Part shown: positions 24,939 through 33,701 of the stretch, piece after piece
Numbering within the stretch: the first letter of the stretch is position 1
How the letters are laid out: every line of letters starts with the position of its first letter
Assembly: GCA_035533015.1 (NCBI GenBank)
Contig: DATLUQ010000029.1
Location: forward strand, 1 to 64,000
Origin: Gemmatimonadaceae bacterium
Lineage (GTDB): Bacteria > Gemmatimonadota > Gemmatimonadetes > Gemmatimonadales > Gemmatimonadaceae
Direction of reading: 5' to 3'
Length of the DNA: 64,000 nucleotides
Notes under the pieces: generated by a model
The model's database searches: none
Told to the model about the DNA's origin: nothing
The model's input: only the letters and a program-made list of their open reading frames with translations
Position numbers and translations under genes: made by a program

Positions 24939-25922
24939 TCAGGCGCCGGAGGCGCCGTTCAGCTTCGCTCCGCACTGGCCGCAGTACGCGAACGCGGAGG
25001 GAATACCCTTGGCCCCGCAGTGCGGGCAGGTGTGCTCGTACGGTCCCCACAGAAACTCACTGCTTCCGCCGTCGGTCGCCCGGCCGCGAATCCCGCGGTA
25101 GTCGATCTTGCGCTTCTCGACGAACGCCTGCATGCCTTCGTAGGGTTCGAGCGTCGTGAAGTGCGTGGACAGCCAGTCGCGGGCGTGGCCGATGGTCGCG
25201 AACCACGCCGACTCCTTCCAGTAATTCACCTGTTGCTTGGTATAGCGCGTGCACTCGGGGAACGTGTTCAGAAGCTTCTGCGCCAATTCGTTCACCGTGT
25301 CGTCGAGTTGCGCCCGCGGCACCACGCGGTTCACCAATCCCCACTCCAGGGCCTGCGCCGCCGGAATGCGCGGGTTGAGGAACAGCATTTCGCGCGCGCG
25401 CCGATCGCCCACGTGGATCGACAGCCACTGCGTAGCGCCGCCGGCCGCCACACTGCCCACGCTGGATCCCACCTGGCCCAGATAGCAGTCGTCGGCCATC
25501 ACGGCGAGGTCGCACGCGAGCTGCGACTCGTTCCCGCCGCCCACCGCCATCCCGTTGATGCGCGCGATCGTCACCTTGCCGCTGCGGAAGATCGATTCGA
25601 TGTAGCGGCTGAACAGACCCATGTACTTGAAGTATTCGTGAGGCCGCTTCGTGTAGACCGACGCGTATTCTTTGACGTCGCCTCCGGTGCAGAACGCTTT
25701 CTCTCCAGCGCCAGTGTACACGATCACCCCTACCTGGTCGTCTTGCGACGCGTCGTCGAACGCGCGAATCAGCTCCCGCAGCGTGTCGGTGGTGTACGCG
25801 TTGTAGGCTTCTGGGCGGTTGATCGTGATCCGGGCGACGTAATCCTTCTTGTCGTAGAGGATGTCCTTGAAATCCATGCTGCGAGGCGATTTCGAAGTGA
25901 AGTAGTCGATGAGCGAGGTCAT
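24939..25922 (-). CDS. oah: 6-oxocyclohex-1-ene-1-carbonyl-CoA hydrolase (Oah), short form with zinc-ribbon tail
   Basis: A 327-residue crotonase-family protein. ATG 25922 is chosen although no good ribosome site is visible; M16 (25877) is the alternative. The block VIVYTGAGEKAFCTGGDVKEY, followed by PHEYFKYMGLF and INGMAVGGGNE, closely matches Oah/BamA ring-opening hydrolases (TGAGDKAFCTGGNTKEY...EYxxYMxLF) and differs from enoyl-CoA hydratases. Oah adds water across the C=C and hydrolyses the ring C-C bond, giving 3-hydroxypimeloyl-CoA. Known Oah enzymes are near 377 residues. This one lacks about 50 internal residues and instead ends in CPHCG...CGQCG, a zinc-ribbon-like tail. Functional assignment is good, but the short core deserves checking. 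Confidence 0.78.
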   Translation of the reverse strand: MTSLIDYFTSKSPRSMDFKDILYDKKDYVARITINRPEAYNAYTTDTLRELIRAFDDASQDDQVGVIVYTGAGEKAFCTGGDVKEYASVYTKRPHEYFKYMGLFSRYIESIFRSGKVTIARINGMAVGGGNESQLACDLAVMADDCYLGQVGSSVGSVAAGGATQWLSIHVGDRRAREMLFLNPRIPAAQALEWGLVNRVVPRAQLDDTVNELAQKLLNTFPECTRYTKQQVNYWKESAWFATIGHARDWLSTHFTTLEPYEGMQAFVEKRKIDYRGIRGRATDGGSSEFLWGPYEHTCPHCGAKGIPSAFAYCGQCGAKLNGASGA

Positions 25923-25954
25923 GTGGTAGGTCTGGTTGGCGTCAGCCCGATGGT

Positions 25955-27169
25955 TCAGTGCGTGGTCACCTTCACAACGACCGCCGCCGCCGAATCGCCG
26001 GCGGCGCATCCGGTGAACAGGCCGTATCCTCCGCCCTGATTCACCAGGTCCTCCACGAGTTCGATGATCGCTCGCAGCCCGGTCGGGCCTTGGGGATGGC
26101 CCCAGACCAGCGAAGACCCGAACCGGTTCATCATTTCCGGGTCGAGGTGCAGGGAGCGGGACAGCAGGACGTCGTTCACCGCGAACGGATTGTGAGTCGT
26201 GGTGCTCGCAAGTTGGTCGGCGCCGATGCCCGCCCGCGCCAACGCCATCTGCGCCGCCGGGACGATGGCCATGGGCATGAAGCCCGGCTTCACGCGCGCC
26301 TGGCCGTACGAGAGCAGTCGGACCTCGACGTGCTCGTTGCGCGACAGCGCACGCGCGCGATCGCGGCTCCCGGTGAGCACCATGCCGGCACTGCCGTCGG
26401 CCGGATGCGTCTGGGTGCCGAACGTGACGCTCCCGCCCTCGGCGACCGGCCGCAGCGCGGCCAATCCGCTCGCCGTGGTCGGGAATACACCCTCGTCGTC
26501 TTTGATCGTGGCTGCGACCTTCTTGCCGCGCTTGACCTCCACGGGCCGCACCATGAATCGGCCGTGAAAGGCGCCGTCGTCGGCCAGCGCACGGGCGTAC
26601 TGTGCGTACCGCAACAGCGTCATCTCCTCCTGCGCCTGGCGCGTGATCGCGCATTCGCGGGCGACGTTCTCAGCCGTCTGGAGCATCGAGTTCTTGGCGT
26701 ACGGATCGTGGCCGAAGCTGTCGAGCACCAGGTCCTCGTGCTCCCCCGTGCCGCCGGCGCCGCCGGGATTGGGGTAGTACACGTGCGGCCCGTTGCTCGT
26801 TCGGTCGGCGGCCACGGCCAGGTACACGCTGGCGCTCCCGGTAGCCAACTCCTGCGCGCCCTCCACCACGCACCGCGCCGACGTGGCGCAGGCCTGATTG
26901 ATGGTCGGACCACTGACGTGGCCGAGCCCCGCAAGCCCGGCAAACCACGGCGCGCCGTAGAACGAGCCCTTGCTCGGCACCGTCGTGCCAAGGCTCATGC
27001 CGTCGATGTCGCTCGGCGCGATGCCCCGCTCATCGAGCGCCCGGTGGGCCAGCTCGGCGGCAAGCGGAATTGGCGCGAGGTTCGCAAACGAACCCTGCCA
27101 CGCGCAGAACGGCGACGACCAGTAGCCGCCGTAGGGAATATAGATGCTCTCGAATTGCATATCGCTCAT
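25955..27169 (-). CDS. Thiolase (acyl-CoA acetyltransferase)
   Basis: A 404-residue thiolase, start ATG 27169 overlapping the tetR stop. Active-site nucleophile Cys in INQACATSARCV (about residue 90), His in TTTHNPFAVND, WGHPQGPTGLR as the GHPxGxxG segment, and a second Cys in FTGCAAGDSAAAVVV. The C-terminal motif is CAAGD rather than the CIGGG of classical acetyl-CoA acetyltransferases, which points to a specialised thiolase. In context it would cleave 3-oxopimeloyl-CoA to glutaryl-CoA and acetyl-CoA after Oah and 3-hydroxyacyl-CoA dehydrogenase. Substrate is inferred. Confidence 0.83.
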   Translation of the reverse strand: MSDMQFESIYIPYGGYWSSPFCAWQGSFANLAPIPLAAELAHRALDERGIAPSDIDGMSLGTTVPSKGSFYGAPWFAGLAGLGHVSGPTINQACATSARCVVEGAQELATGSASVYLAVAADRTSNGPHVYYPNPGGAGGTGEHEDLVLDSFGHDPYAKNSMLQTAENVARECAITRQAQEEMTLLRYAQYARALADDGAFHGRFMVRPVEVKRGKKVAATIKDDEGVFPTTASGLAALRPVAEGGSVTFGTQTHPADGSAGMVLTGSRDRARALSRNEHVEVRLLSYGQARVKPGFMPMAIVPAAQMALARAGIGADQLASTTTHNPFAVNDVLLSRSLHLDPEMMNRFGSSLVWGHPQGPTGLRAIIELVEDLVNQGGGYGLFTGCAAGDSAAAVVVKVTTH

Positions 27170-27801
27170 CGTTTGCGCACTCCATTCAGAATCAGATCGA
27201 TCATCTCCGTGCCGATCTCCTCGACCGTGCCGAACCGGGCCGGGTCGTACCACATGAAAATCCAGTTCAGCATGCCGAACACGAACAGCGCCGCGTGGCG
27301 GCTGCGCCGCGACCGGCCGTCACCCTTCTCGCCCATCAAGGCGCTCACCGCGCTGGTCATGAGTTGGTAGTACCGCCGCCGCAGCGCCTCCGTGGCCTCG
27401 TACCGTTCGCCCTGCAGCGAGGCGAGTTCGTAGGTGCACACCTTGAGCTCGTTCGGATGGCTGGTGAAGAACGCGAGGTGCCCGATCACCAGGCGGCGCA
27501 ACCGCTCCTCCGGGGTACCGGACACCGCCGCGCGCTCCTCCTGCGCCGCGAGCAGCGCCGCGAACGTCCGGTACTGGATCTGATAGAGCAACTCCTCTTT
27601 GGAGTCGAAGTAGTGGTAGAGGCCGGCGAGACTCACCCCGAGCGCGCGGCTCACGTCGCGCATGGATGTCGCCTCGAATCCCTTGTCGGCGATCAACCCA
27701 GCCGCCGCTTCGAGAATGGCTTCCAGCTTCTGTTGCGTCGCGGCCCGGGGACCCCGACGGCGTGGGGCGGTGGACGTGCCGCCGTTGCTGCTTGGATTCA
27801 T
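27166..27801 (-). CDS. TetR-family regulator inside the benzoyl-CoA operon
   Basis: A 211-residue regulator. The N-terminal helix-turn-helix is at about residues 35-75 (ATSMRDVSRALGVSLAGLYH, YFDSKEELLYQ), and the C-terminal all-helical ligand domain is of the kind that binds acyl-CoA in many aromatic and fatty-acid degradation repressors. Start and stop both overlap neighbours by four bases, so it is cotranscribed with the pathway and probably autoregulated. The palindrome at 36215-36232 over the two divergent promoters is its best operator candidate. The likely inducer is benzoyl-CoA or a pathway CoA ester, by analogy with PaaR- and FadR-type TetR proteins. The acidic/basic N-terminal leader (APRRRGPRAATQQ) is normal for the family. 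Confidence 0.85.
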   Translation of the reverse strand: MNPSSNGGTSTAPRRRGPRAATQQKLEAILEAAAGLIADKGFEATSMRDVSRALGVSLAGLYHYFDSKEELLYQIQYRTFAALLAAQEERAAVSGTPEERLRRLVIGHLAFFTSHPNELKVCTYELASLQGERYEATEALRRRYYQLMTSAVSALMGEKGDGRSRRSRHAALFVFGMLNWIFMWYDPARFGTVEEIGTEMIDLILNGVRKR

Positions 27802-30677
27802 CGGCTCGGAGCTCCCTCGGTCGGCCGCACGACTGACAAGAGGTCGCGCGCCGCGGCCGGTGACGTCGCGCGCTGTCTGAGGCCATGCAGAATCTTTTCC
27901 GGTGTGATCGGAAGTTCGGTAACGCGAACGCCGCAGGCGTCGTAGATGGCGTTGGCGATGGCACCGAGCATGGGAAGCAATGAGCCCTCGCCGATTTCCT
28001 TGGCGCCGAACGGCCCGCGCGGCTCGTAGCTCTCCACGGCCACAGACCGCACCTGAGGCGCGTCCCAGATCGTGGGGATGAGATAGTCGTGCAGGTTGGG
28101 GTTCACGAGACGCCCGCCAGCGCCGACGACCGTATCCTCCATCAACGCTTCGCCGAGCCCCATGATGACGGAGCCTTCGACCTGGCCGTGAAACGTGAGC
28201 GGATTGATCACCGTGCCGGCGTCGCTGAAGTCCGTGACCCGGTCGACGGTCACGAACCCCGTTTCGAGATCGACCGTGACCTCGGCCACCGCCGTAGAGA
28301 AGCTGTAGGCGGGCGACGTGCCCACCGTGCTCCCCTTGAATCCGCCGCCGAGGTCCTTGGGCGGTTGGTAGGAGCCGGTGCCCACGATCGGGCCATGCTT
28401 GGCGAACGCCAGCCGGCCGGCAGCCGCCCAGTCCATGCCCACGTCAGGGAACTGCTGCACGAATATCCGGCCGCTCCGCGCGACGAGGCCGCCCACATCG
28501 CACGCCAGCGCCCGCGCCGCGGCCTCGAGCACCTGCCGTTTGACGGCGAGCGCCGCTTCGCGCACGGCGTTGCCCGCCATGAGCGTGACGCGGCTGGAAT
28601 ACGAGCCGAGATCCAGTGGGCTCAGGGTCGAATCGCACTCCGCCATCCATACCCACTCGAACGGCACGCCCAGCTCTTCGGCGGCGATCTGCACGAGCAC
28701 CGTGTCCGATCCCTGACCGATCTCCGCCGCGGCGATGTGCAACGACACGGCCGTGCCATCCTCATGCACGCGGATCATGGCGTTCGAGTGGGGAAAGTCG
28801 GAGCGGTAGATCGGATATCCGGCGCCGGACACGAAGCCGCCGCTGCCCACGCCGATCCCTTTGCCCGGCGGCAGATGGCCACGCTTGGCTCGCCAGTCGG
28901 TGGCCTCGCGCGCCTGCTCGAGCGTGCGCGTGAATTCGCACGACGACACGTCGAGGTCGTTCACCGTGCGCGTATTGGGCTGCATCGCATTCTTGAGCCG
29001 GATGTCGATCGGATCCATGCCCAGCTCTCCGGCGATCATGTCGAGGAGCGACTCGAACGCGAATCGCGGCTGCGGAACCCCGTGCCCCCGGAACGCTCCG
29101 CTCGCCGGTAGATTCGTGTAGACGCGCACCCCGTCGTACTTGTAGTGCGGCATCCGGTACAGCGTGGGGAGCATGGACCCGGCGTAGTACGCCGTGATCA
29201 CCCCGAACGATGTGTACGCGCCGCCGTCGAGCACCACGCGCTGCTGCACCGCGGTGATCGTCCCGTCGCGCTTCACGCCGATCTTGAGGTCTATGGTCTG
29301 CTTGTGCCGGCCGCGGAAGTGCCGGAACATCTCCTCTCGCGTGTATTCCATGAGCACCGGCCGGCCGGTCTTGCGCGACAGAATCGCGGCGCAGAAGTCC
29401 AGCGGCGTCGCCTCGGCCTTGGCCCCGAACCCGCCACCGACCGCGGGACGGATTACGCGGATGTTGCCCATCGGAATGCCGAGTGTGCGCGACAGCGACC
29501 GGTGCAGGTAGTGCGGCGTCTGCGTCGAGGACCACAGGGTGAGGCGGTCGCCGTGGGCCTCCCATTGGGCGAGCGCGGCGTGTGGCTCGAGCGGCGCCTG
29601 ATAGGTGCGGTTGCCCACGAAACGCTGCTCGCGCACGAGGTCGGCCTCGGCGAATCCCTGCGCGACGTCGCCGAAGTGCCACTCGACCCGCGTGTTCACA
29701 TTGTTGGCGTAGCGCGGACGCTCGGGATGGATCAGTGGCGCGCCGGGCGCCATCGCCGCATCCGCGTCGAAGACGGCCGGGAGTTCCTGGTAGTCCACTT
29801 CGATCAACGCCAGCGCGCGCTCCGCCGTCGCCTCGTCCACCGCGGCCACCGCGGCCACCTCGTCGCCGATGTAGCGCACTCGCTCGCGCGCGAAGATCTG
29901 CTCGTCCTCTCGCGCCGGGCTCACGCCATACCACGTGTCGGGCACGTCGGCGGCCGTGATCACCGCGAGCACGCCAGGCAGCGCCCGCGCCTTGGTGGCG
30001 TCGATCCGCGTGACGATCCCGTGCGCGATCGGACTGCCAAGAATCTTCCCGAAGATGGTGCCCGGCGGGCGATAGTCCGCCGTGTACTTCGCGCGCCCCG
30101 TGACCTTGTCCGGCCCGTCGTAACGGGTCACCCCGTGTCCGACGATCGCATGATCGCGCTTCTGATCGCGCTCACCCTCGTCGTGCGGGCGCGCGTCGAG
30201 CGGCACGCCGTCGAACTCCCACCACGACCGCACGGCGCGGATCATCCGCGGGTACGTGGCGCAGCGGCAGAGATTCCCACTCAGCGCGTCCTTGACGTCG
30301 TCCTCACTCGGCGACGGATTGCGGTCGATGAGCGCCTTGGCCGACATCAGCGCCCCCGCGGTGCAGAACCCGCACTGCAGCGCGCCGTGCTTGACGAACG
30401 CTTTCTGCAGGGGATGCAGGTCGCCGCCCGTCGCCAGACCTTCTACGGTCGCGATCGCCTTGCCGTCCGCCTCCACGGCGAGCTGCAGGCAGGCGTTCAC
30501 CGGCTCGCCGTCCACGTGCACCGTGCACGCACCGCAGTCGCCCGTGCCGCAGCCGCGCTTGGTGCCGGTGAGACCGAGTTCATCGCGCAGGACGGCGAGG
30601 AGCGTCGTCTCGGGAGCGACCGCCACCGTGTGGGGCTCGCCGTTCACGTCAAGGTGTACGAGCTGCCCCGCCGTCAT
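27798..30677 (-). CDS. Molybdenum hydroxylase, fused [2Fe-2S] and Mo-cofactor subunits (Hcr/xanthine oxidase type)
   Basis: A 959-residue protein. Residues 1-165 are the small iron-sulfur subunit with two [2Fe-2S] motifs: GCGTGDCGACTVHVDGEPVNAC, and CGFC...CRC. Residues about 190-940 are the molybdopterin subunit: DKVTGRAKYTADYRPPG, AVGGGFGAKAEATP, ASGAFRGHGVPQ, and GPFGAKEIGEGSLLP with the catalytic glutamate. In xanthine oxidase and 4-hydroxybenzoyl-CoA reductase (Hcr) these are separate chains or part of a three-domain chain; here the two are fused and the FAD subunit is separate (30674-31558). In a benzoyl-CoA operon the obvious candidate is 4-hydroxybenzoyl-CoA reductase, which removes the para-OH. 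Hydroxylation of another aromatic is possible. Start ATG 30677 overlaps the FAD gene's stop. Confidence 0.85.
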   Translation of the reverse strand: MTAGQLVHLDVNGEPHTVAVAPETTLLAVLRDELGLTGTKRGCGTGDCGACTVHVDGEPVNACLQLAVEADGKAIATVEGLATGGDLHPLQKAFVKHGALQCGFCTAGALMSAKALIDRNPSPSEDDVKDALSGNLCRCATYPRMIRAVRSWWEFDGVPLDARPHDEGERDQKRDHAIVGHGVTRYDGPDKVTGRAKYTADYRPPGTIFGKILGSPIAHGIVTRIDATKARALPGVLAVITAADVPDTWYGVSPAREDEQIFARERVRYIGDEVAAVAAVDEATAERALALIEVDYQELPAVFDADAAMAPGAPLIHPERPRYANNVNTRVEWHFGDVAQGFAEADLVREQRFVGNRTYQAPLEPHAALAQWEAHGDRLTLWSSTQTPHYLHRSLSRTLGIPMGNIRVIRPAVGGGFGAKAEATPLDFCAAILSRKTGRPVLMEYTREEMFRHFRGRHKQTIDLKIGVKRDGTITAVQQRVVLDGGAYTSFGVITAYYAGSMLPTLYRMPHYKYDGVRVYTNLPASGAFRGHGVPQPRFAFESLLDMIAGELGMDPIDIRLKNAMQPNTRTVNDLDVSSCEFTRTLEQAREATDWRAKRGHLPPGKGIGVGSGGFVSGAGYPIYRSDFPHSNAMIRVHEDGTAVSLHIAAAEIGQGSDTVLVQIAAEELGVPFEWVWMAECDSTLSPLDLGSYSSRVTLMAGNAVREAALAVKRQVLEAAARALACDVGGLVARSGRIFVQQFPDVGMDWAAAGRLAFAKHGPIVGTGSYQPPKDLGGGFKGSTVGTSPAYSFSTAVAEVTVDLETGFVTVDRVTDFSDAGTVINPLTFHGQVEGSVIMGLGEALMEDTVVGAGGRLVNPNLHDYLIPTIWDAPQVRSVAVESYEPRGPFGAKEIGEGSLLPMLGAIANAIYDACGVRVTELPITPEKILHGLRQRATSPAAARDLLSVVRPTEGAPSR

Positions 30678-31558
30678 GCCACGCCTCCCGCTTCGCGCGC
30701 CCGGGACACTGCTTGCGCGAGCGCCCGCCGCACGAGCACCGCAACGATGTCGCGGCGGAACCCCTCCGAGCCACGGATGTCGGAGATCGGGAGCGCGGCA
30801 TCGGCGCACACCGCGCCGGCCACGGCGAACAACTCGTCGGTTGCGAGCTCGCCCTCGAGCAGGCTCGACACCTGCTTCACCATCACCGGTACCGGGCTCA
30901 CGGCACCCAGCGCAACCGCCGCGCGCGCAATCCGGTCGCCGGCGAGCACCACGGCCGCCGCGGCCGACGCCACGGCAAGCGCCATCCCGCGGCGCTGCGC
31001 GAACCGCTGAAAGCTGGTGCCGCTGTGCGCTGCGGACGCCGGCACGAGGATCTCGGCCAACACTTCCCCGGGTGCGAGCACCGTCCTTCTCGGACCGGCG
31101 AACAGCTCCGCGGCGCCGATCGTCCGCTCGCCGGTGCCCGAAACGATGCGCAGCCGCGCCTGTCCCACCATGGCGGCCGGCGGCAGGTCGGCACACGACA
31201 CCGCGCGACAGAAGTTCCCGCCAATGGTCGCCAGACTCCGGATCTGCGGGCTGCCCAACGCGCGCGCGGCCTCGGCGAGCGCCGGCAGCCACGCTTGAAC
31301 GTCGGCCGACGCGGCGATCGCGCCCACCGTGGTCAGGGCGCCGATATGCAGCGTGTCGCCCTTGCGCGCGATCCCGCGCAGTTCGGAGATCCGGCCAAGC
31401 GCGATCAGATGGGTCGCCTGCTCGCGGCCACGCTGATAATCGGGCACCAACTCCGTACCCCCGGCCAGGAACGCCGCGCTGCCACCAAGCCGCTGGCCCA
31501 GCGCGCAGGCTTCGGCCAGGGTCGTCGGTCGGTGATAGGTCAGGGGCAGGGTGGGCAT
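30674..31558 (-). CDS. FAD subunit of the molybdenum hydroxylase (CoxM/HcrB type)
   Basis: A 294-residue subunit of the FAD-binding-5/CO-dehydrogenase-flavoprotein type: FLAGGTELVPDYQRG (FAD pyrophosphate), LRGIARKGDTLHIGALTT and RSLATIGGNFCRAVSCADL. It begins eight bases after bcrD and overlaps the fused FeS-Mo gene by four. The Hcr beta subunit has an insert of about 40 residues with four Cys holding an extra [4Fe-4S] cluster, which explains its reverse electron flow. Here that region is short and only two cysteines (C-x4-C in NFCRAVSCADL) are seen. This argues against a classical Hcr, or means electrons take another route. The subunit passes electrons between the FeS clusters and an external partner. 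Confidence 0.83.
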   Translation of the reverse strand: MPTLPLTYHRPTTLAEACALGQRLGGSAAFLAGGTELVPDYQRGREQATHLIALGRISELRGIARKGDTLHIGALTTVGAIAASADVQAWLPALAEAARALGSPQIRSLATIGGNFCRAVSCADLPPAAMVGQARLRIVSGTGERTIGAAELFAGPRRTVLAPGEVLAEILVPASAAHSGTSFQRFAQRRGMALAVASAAAAVVLAGDRIARAAVALGAVSPVPVMVKQVSSLLEGELATDELFAVAGAVCADAALPISDIRGSEGFRRDIVAVLVRRALAQAVSRAREAGGVA

Positions 31559-31566
31559 GCTGGGTC

Positions 31567-32430
31567 TCAGCTCACTGCCGCCGCCGACCACGCGACGTCG
31601 GAGAGCTCCAATTTGCGGAACCGGAAGCCACCCCACAGCGCTGCCCCGATCGCGCCAGCGTAGATCGCGGATTCGTCCGTGATGACCTCGGCCGCCCCTT
31701 CGCCCGTAACCGGCGCCTTCTTGCTCATGGCATCCCGGAGTGCGGCGAGCATCCCCACATCGCCCGCCAATCCGCCGCTGACGAACACCGGTCCGTCGAA
31801 CTGCAGCGACCGCAACAAGCGCGCGAATCGGTCGGCCATGCTCTGGTGCACTCCCCGCAGGATGTTGGCCGTGGTGATTCCTCGCGACACCATGTTGATC
31901 ACGTCGGTTTCGGCCAGCACGGCGCAGATGGAACTCACCTTCTCCGGCTCGTCCGCCTGGAGCGACAGCGGACCGATCTCGTCGTGCGAGACACCCAGGT
32001 ACCGGGCGATGTTCTCGAGGAACTGTCCAGAGCCCGACGCACACTGGCTCGTCATCTTGTAGTCCAGCACCCGGCCGCGCTCGTCCATCGCCAGCGCGCG
32101 TGTGTGCAGGGCCCCGACGTCGAGCACGGCGCGGGCCGGAGGGGCCAGATGCAGTGCGCCCCGGGCGTGCGCCGTCATGCCGTAGAAGTGCCCGGTGGCG
32201 TATGGGAACTCCGCGCCCTCGCCAGTGGTCGCGATGTAGTGGATCGCATCGACGCCAGCCGCATCCGTGGCGGCCTGGAAGACTTCGTCCACGACCTTGG
32301 CCACGACCCGGCGGCGGATGCGCGACGATTGCTGCGTGAGCATCGTGGCGTCACCGTCGGCGTCCGTCCGCATGATCACCACTTTCACGGCGCCGCTGCC
32401 TACGTCGATCCCTGCGCTCAGAGTGCTCAT
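31567..32430 (-). CDS. bcrD: Benzoyl-CoA reductase subunit D (BcrD)
   Basis: A 287-residue BcrAD/BadFG ATPase subunit whose ATG 32430 overlaps the bcrA stop by one base. Motifs: GIDVGSGAVKVVIMR (phosphate-1), AVLDVGALHTRALAMD (the phosphate-2 variant I associate with BcrD-type chains, in place of DIGGQDxK), KMTSQCASGSGQFLENIARYLG (first cluster Cys) and SSICAVLAETDVINMVSRGI (second). The ETDVINMVSRG segment is typical of BcrD/BadG. With BcrA it forms the heterodimer that hydrolyses two ATP per electron and holds a bridging [4Fe-4S] cluster. Order C-B-A-D is identical to Thauera and Rhodopseudomonas operons. Confidence 0.9.
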   Translation of the reverse strand: MSTLSAGIDVGSGAVKVVIMRTDADGDATMLTQQSSRIRRRVVAKVVDEVFQAATDAAGVDAIHYIATTGEGAEFPYATGHFYGMTAHARGALHLAPPARAVLDVGALHTRALAMDERGRVLDYKMTSQCASGSGQFLENIARYLGVSHDEIGPLSLQADEPEKVSSICAVLAETDVINMVSRGITTANILRGVHQSMADRFARLLRSLQFDGPVFVSGGLAGDVGMLAALRDAMSKKAPVTGEGAAEVITDESAIYAGAIGAALWGGFRFRKLELSDVAWSAAAVS

Positions 32431-33701
32431 CAGGCCACCATCCGATTGGCGAACAGCGCGGCGCCCAGCGCCCCGGTGTAGATGCTGTCCGCCGAGATGT
32501 TGATCGTGCGCGCCCCATAGTTCTCGTCCACGAGGTCGCGAATGGCCCTCACGGCCGCGGCGTTCTTCGCAACGCCGCCGGTGAAGGTGAACTCGTCGCT
32601 CACGCCGCCCGAGCGGGCGAGCAGGCTCATCGCGCGGAGAATGATCGCGCGATGCAATCCGGCCAGGATGTCCTCCCGCTTCTGGCCGAGGCCGAGCAGT
32701 TCGCGCAATTCGGCTCCCGCGAACACCGTGCACGTGGAATTGATCTTCACCGCATGCCGCGACTGCTCGGCGAGGGGTCCCAACTCGTGAAGCCCGAGGT
32801 TCATCTCATCCGCGATGTAACCGAGGTACCGCCCGCAGCCGGCCGCGCAGCGATCGTTCATCTGAAAGCTCGTGACGATCCCCTCGGCATCCACCTGGAT
32901 CGCCTTCGTGTCCTGGCCGCCGATGTCGAGCACCGTCCGCGTATTCGGAAACAACACGTGCGCCCCGAGCCCGTGGCAGAGGATCTCGCTCCGGATCTGT
33001 TCCTTCGGAAACGGCAGCCGCGCGCGGCCGTACCCCGTGCCCACGGTCGCCACCGGCGTGAGGTCCGTGGCTACCGCGTGGTCCACCGCCGCGGCCAGAC
33101 CCTCCGGCGTGCCCACGCGCTTCAGGGCATCGGCGATGTGATCCCGGAAGTCGAGATCGAGCGGCTCGTTCTCCACGCGGATGATGCACTTGTCGTACAC
33201 GCCGATCAGCCGGTCGAACGTCACCCCCGTCGGCTCGGCCACCTCTTCGGCGATGCGCATGAACGCCGACCCGGCGGCGTCGCGGAAGAAGTCCGAGCGG
33301 GTCGCCGGCGGCTGCCGGAAGAGCGCGACCTCCTCGTCGGCGATGCGGCCGCAGATCCGCTCCAGCGCCTCCGTGAATGCCGTGCGGAGGTCCGGCGGCG
33401 CCGCGCGGGCCACCTCTTCACGCATCAACTCTTCGAGTCGCCGCAGTTGATGCAGCATCTGCTCCAGCACGAATGCCCGCCGGAGACGCGCCACGGAATC
33501 CTCCCGTTCGGCCCCCGCCAGCCGCTGCTGGATCAGCCCGAACCGCGCGTTGATCAACGCCTCGGTGCGCGCCACCGCCGCGGCCAGATCGTAGTTGGAA
33601 CGCGAATTGGTGATCCCGCGCCCCAGCATCTCGCCGTTCCCGTCGAGCACCACGGCCTTGGTCGTCGTCGACCCGAGATCGATCCCGATGACGCAGCTCA
33701 T
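32430..33701 (-). CDS. bcrA: Benzoyl-CoA reductase subunit A (BcrA)
   Basis: A 423-residue activase. ATG 33701 overlaps the bcrB stop. [18 protein letters not shown] (phosphate-1) is followed by an insert of about 150 residues (helical, [18 protein letters not shown] onward) that makes it longer than simple HgdC-type activases and matches the length of Thauera-type BcrA (about 436). Then come [16 protein letters not shown] (phosphate-2), [19 protein letters not shown] and [16 protein letters not shown] (cluster cysteines) and [10 protein letters not shown]. It pairs with BcrD and powers electron transfer from reduced ferredoxin to BcrBC. The long form points to the Bcr/Bad class rather than the short Bzd activases. 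Confidence 0.92.
   Translation of the reverse strand: MSCVIGIDLGSTTTKAVVLDGNGEMLGRGITNSRSNYDLAAAVARTEALINARFGLIQQRLAGAEREDSVARLRRAFVLEQMLHQLRRLEELMREEVARAAPPDLRTAFTEALERICGRIADEEVALFRQPPATRSDFFRDAAGSAFMRIAEEVAEPTGVTFDRLIGVYDKCIIRVENEPLDLDFRDHIADALKRVGTPEGLAAAVDHAVATDLTPVATVGTGYGRARLPFPKEQIRSEILCHGLGAHVLFPNTRTVLDIGGQDTKAIQVDAEGIVTSFQMNDRCAAGCGRYLGYIADEMNLGLHELGPLAEQSRHAVKINSTCTVFAGAELRELLGLGQKREDILAGLHRAIILRAMSLLARSGGVSDEFTFTGGVAKNAAAVRAIRDLVDENYGARTINISADSIYTGALGAALFANRMVA

Noticed and set aside
30674-31558. Labelling the FAD subunit hcrB
   Set aside because: The [4Fe-4S] insert that defines 4-hydroxybenzoyl-CoA reductase is not visible, so the symbol was withheld.
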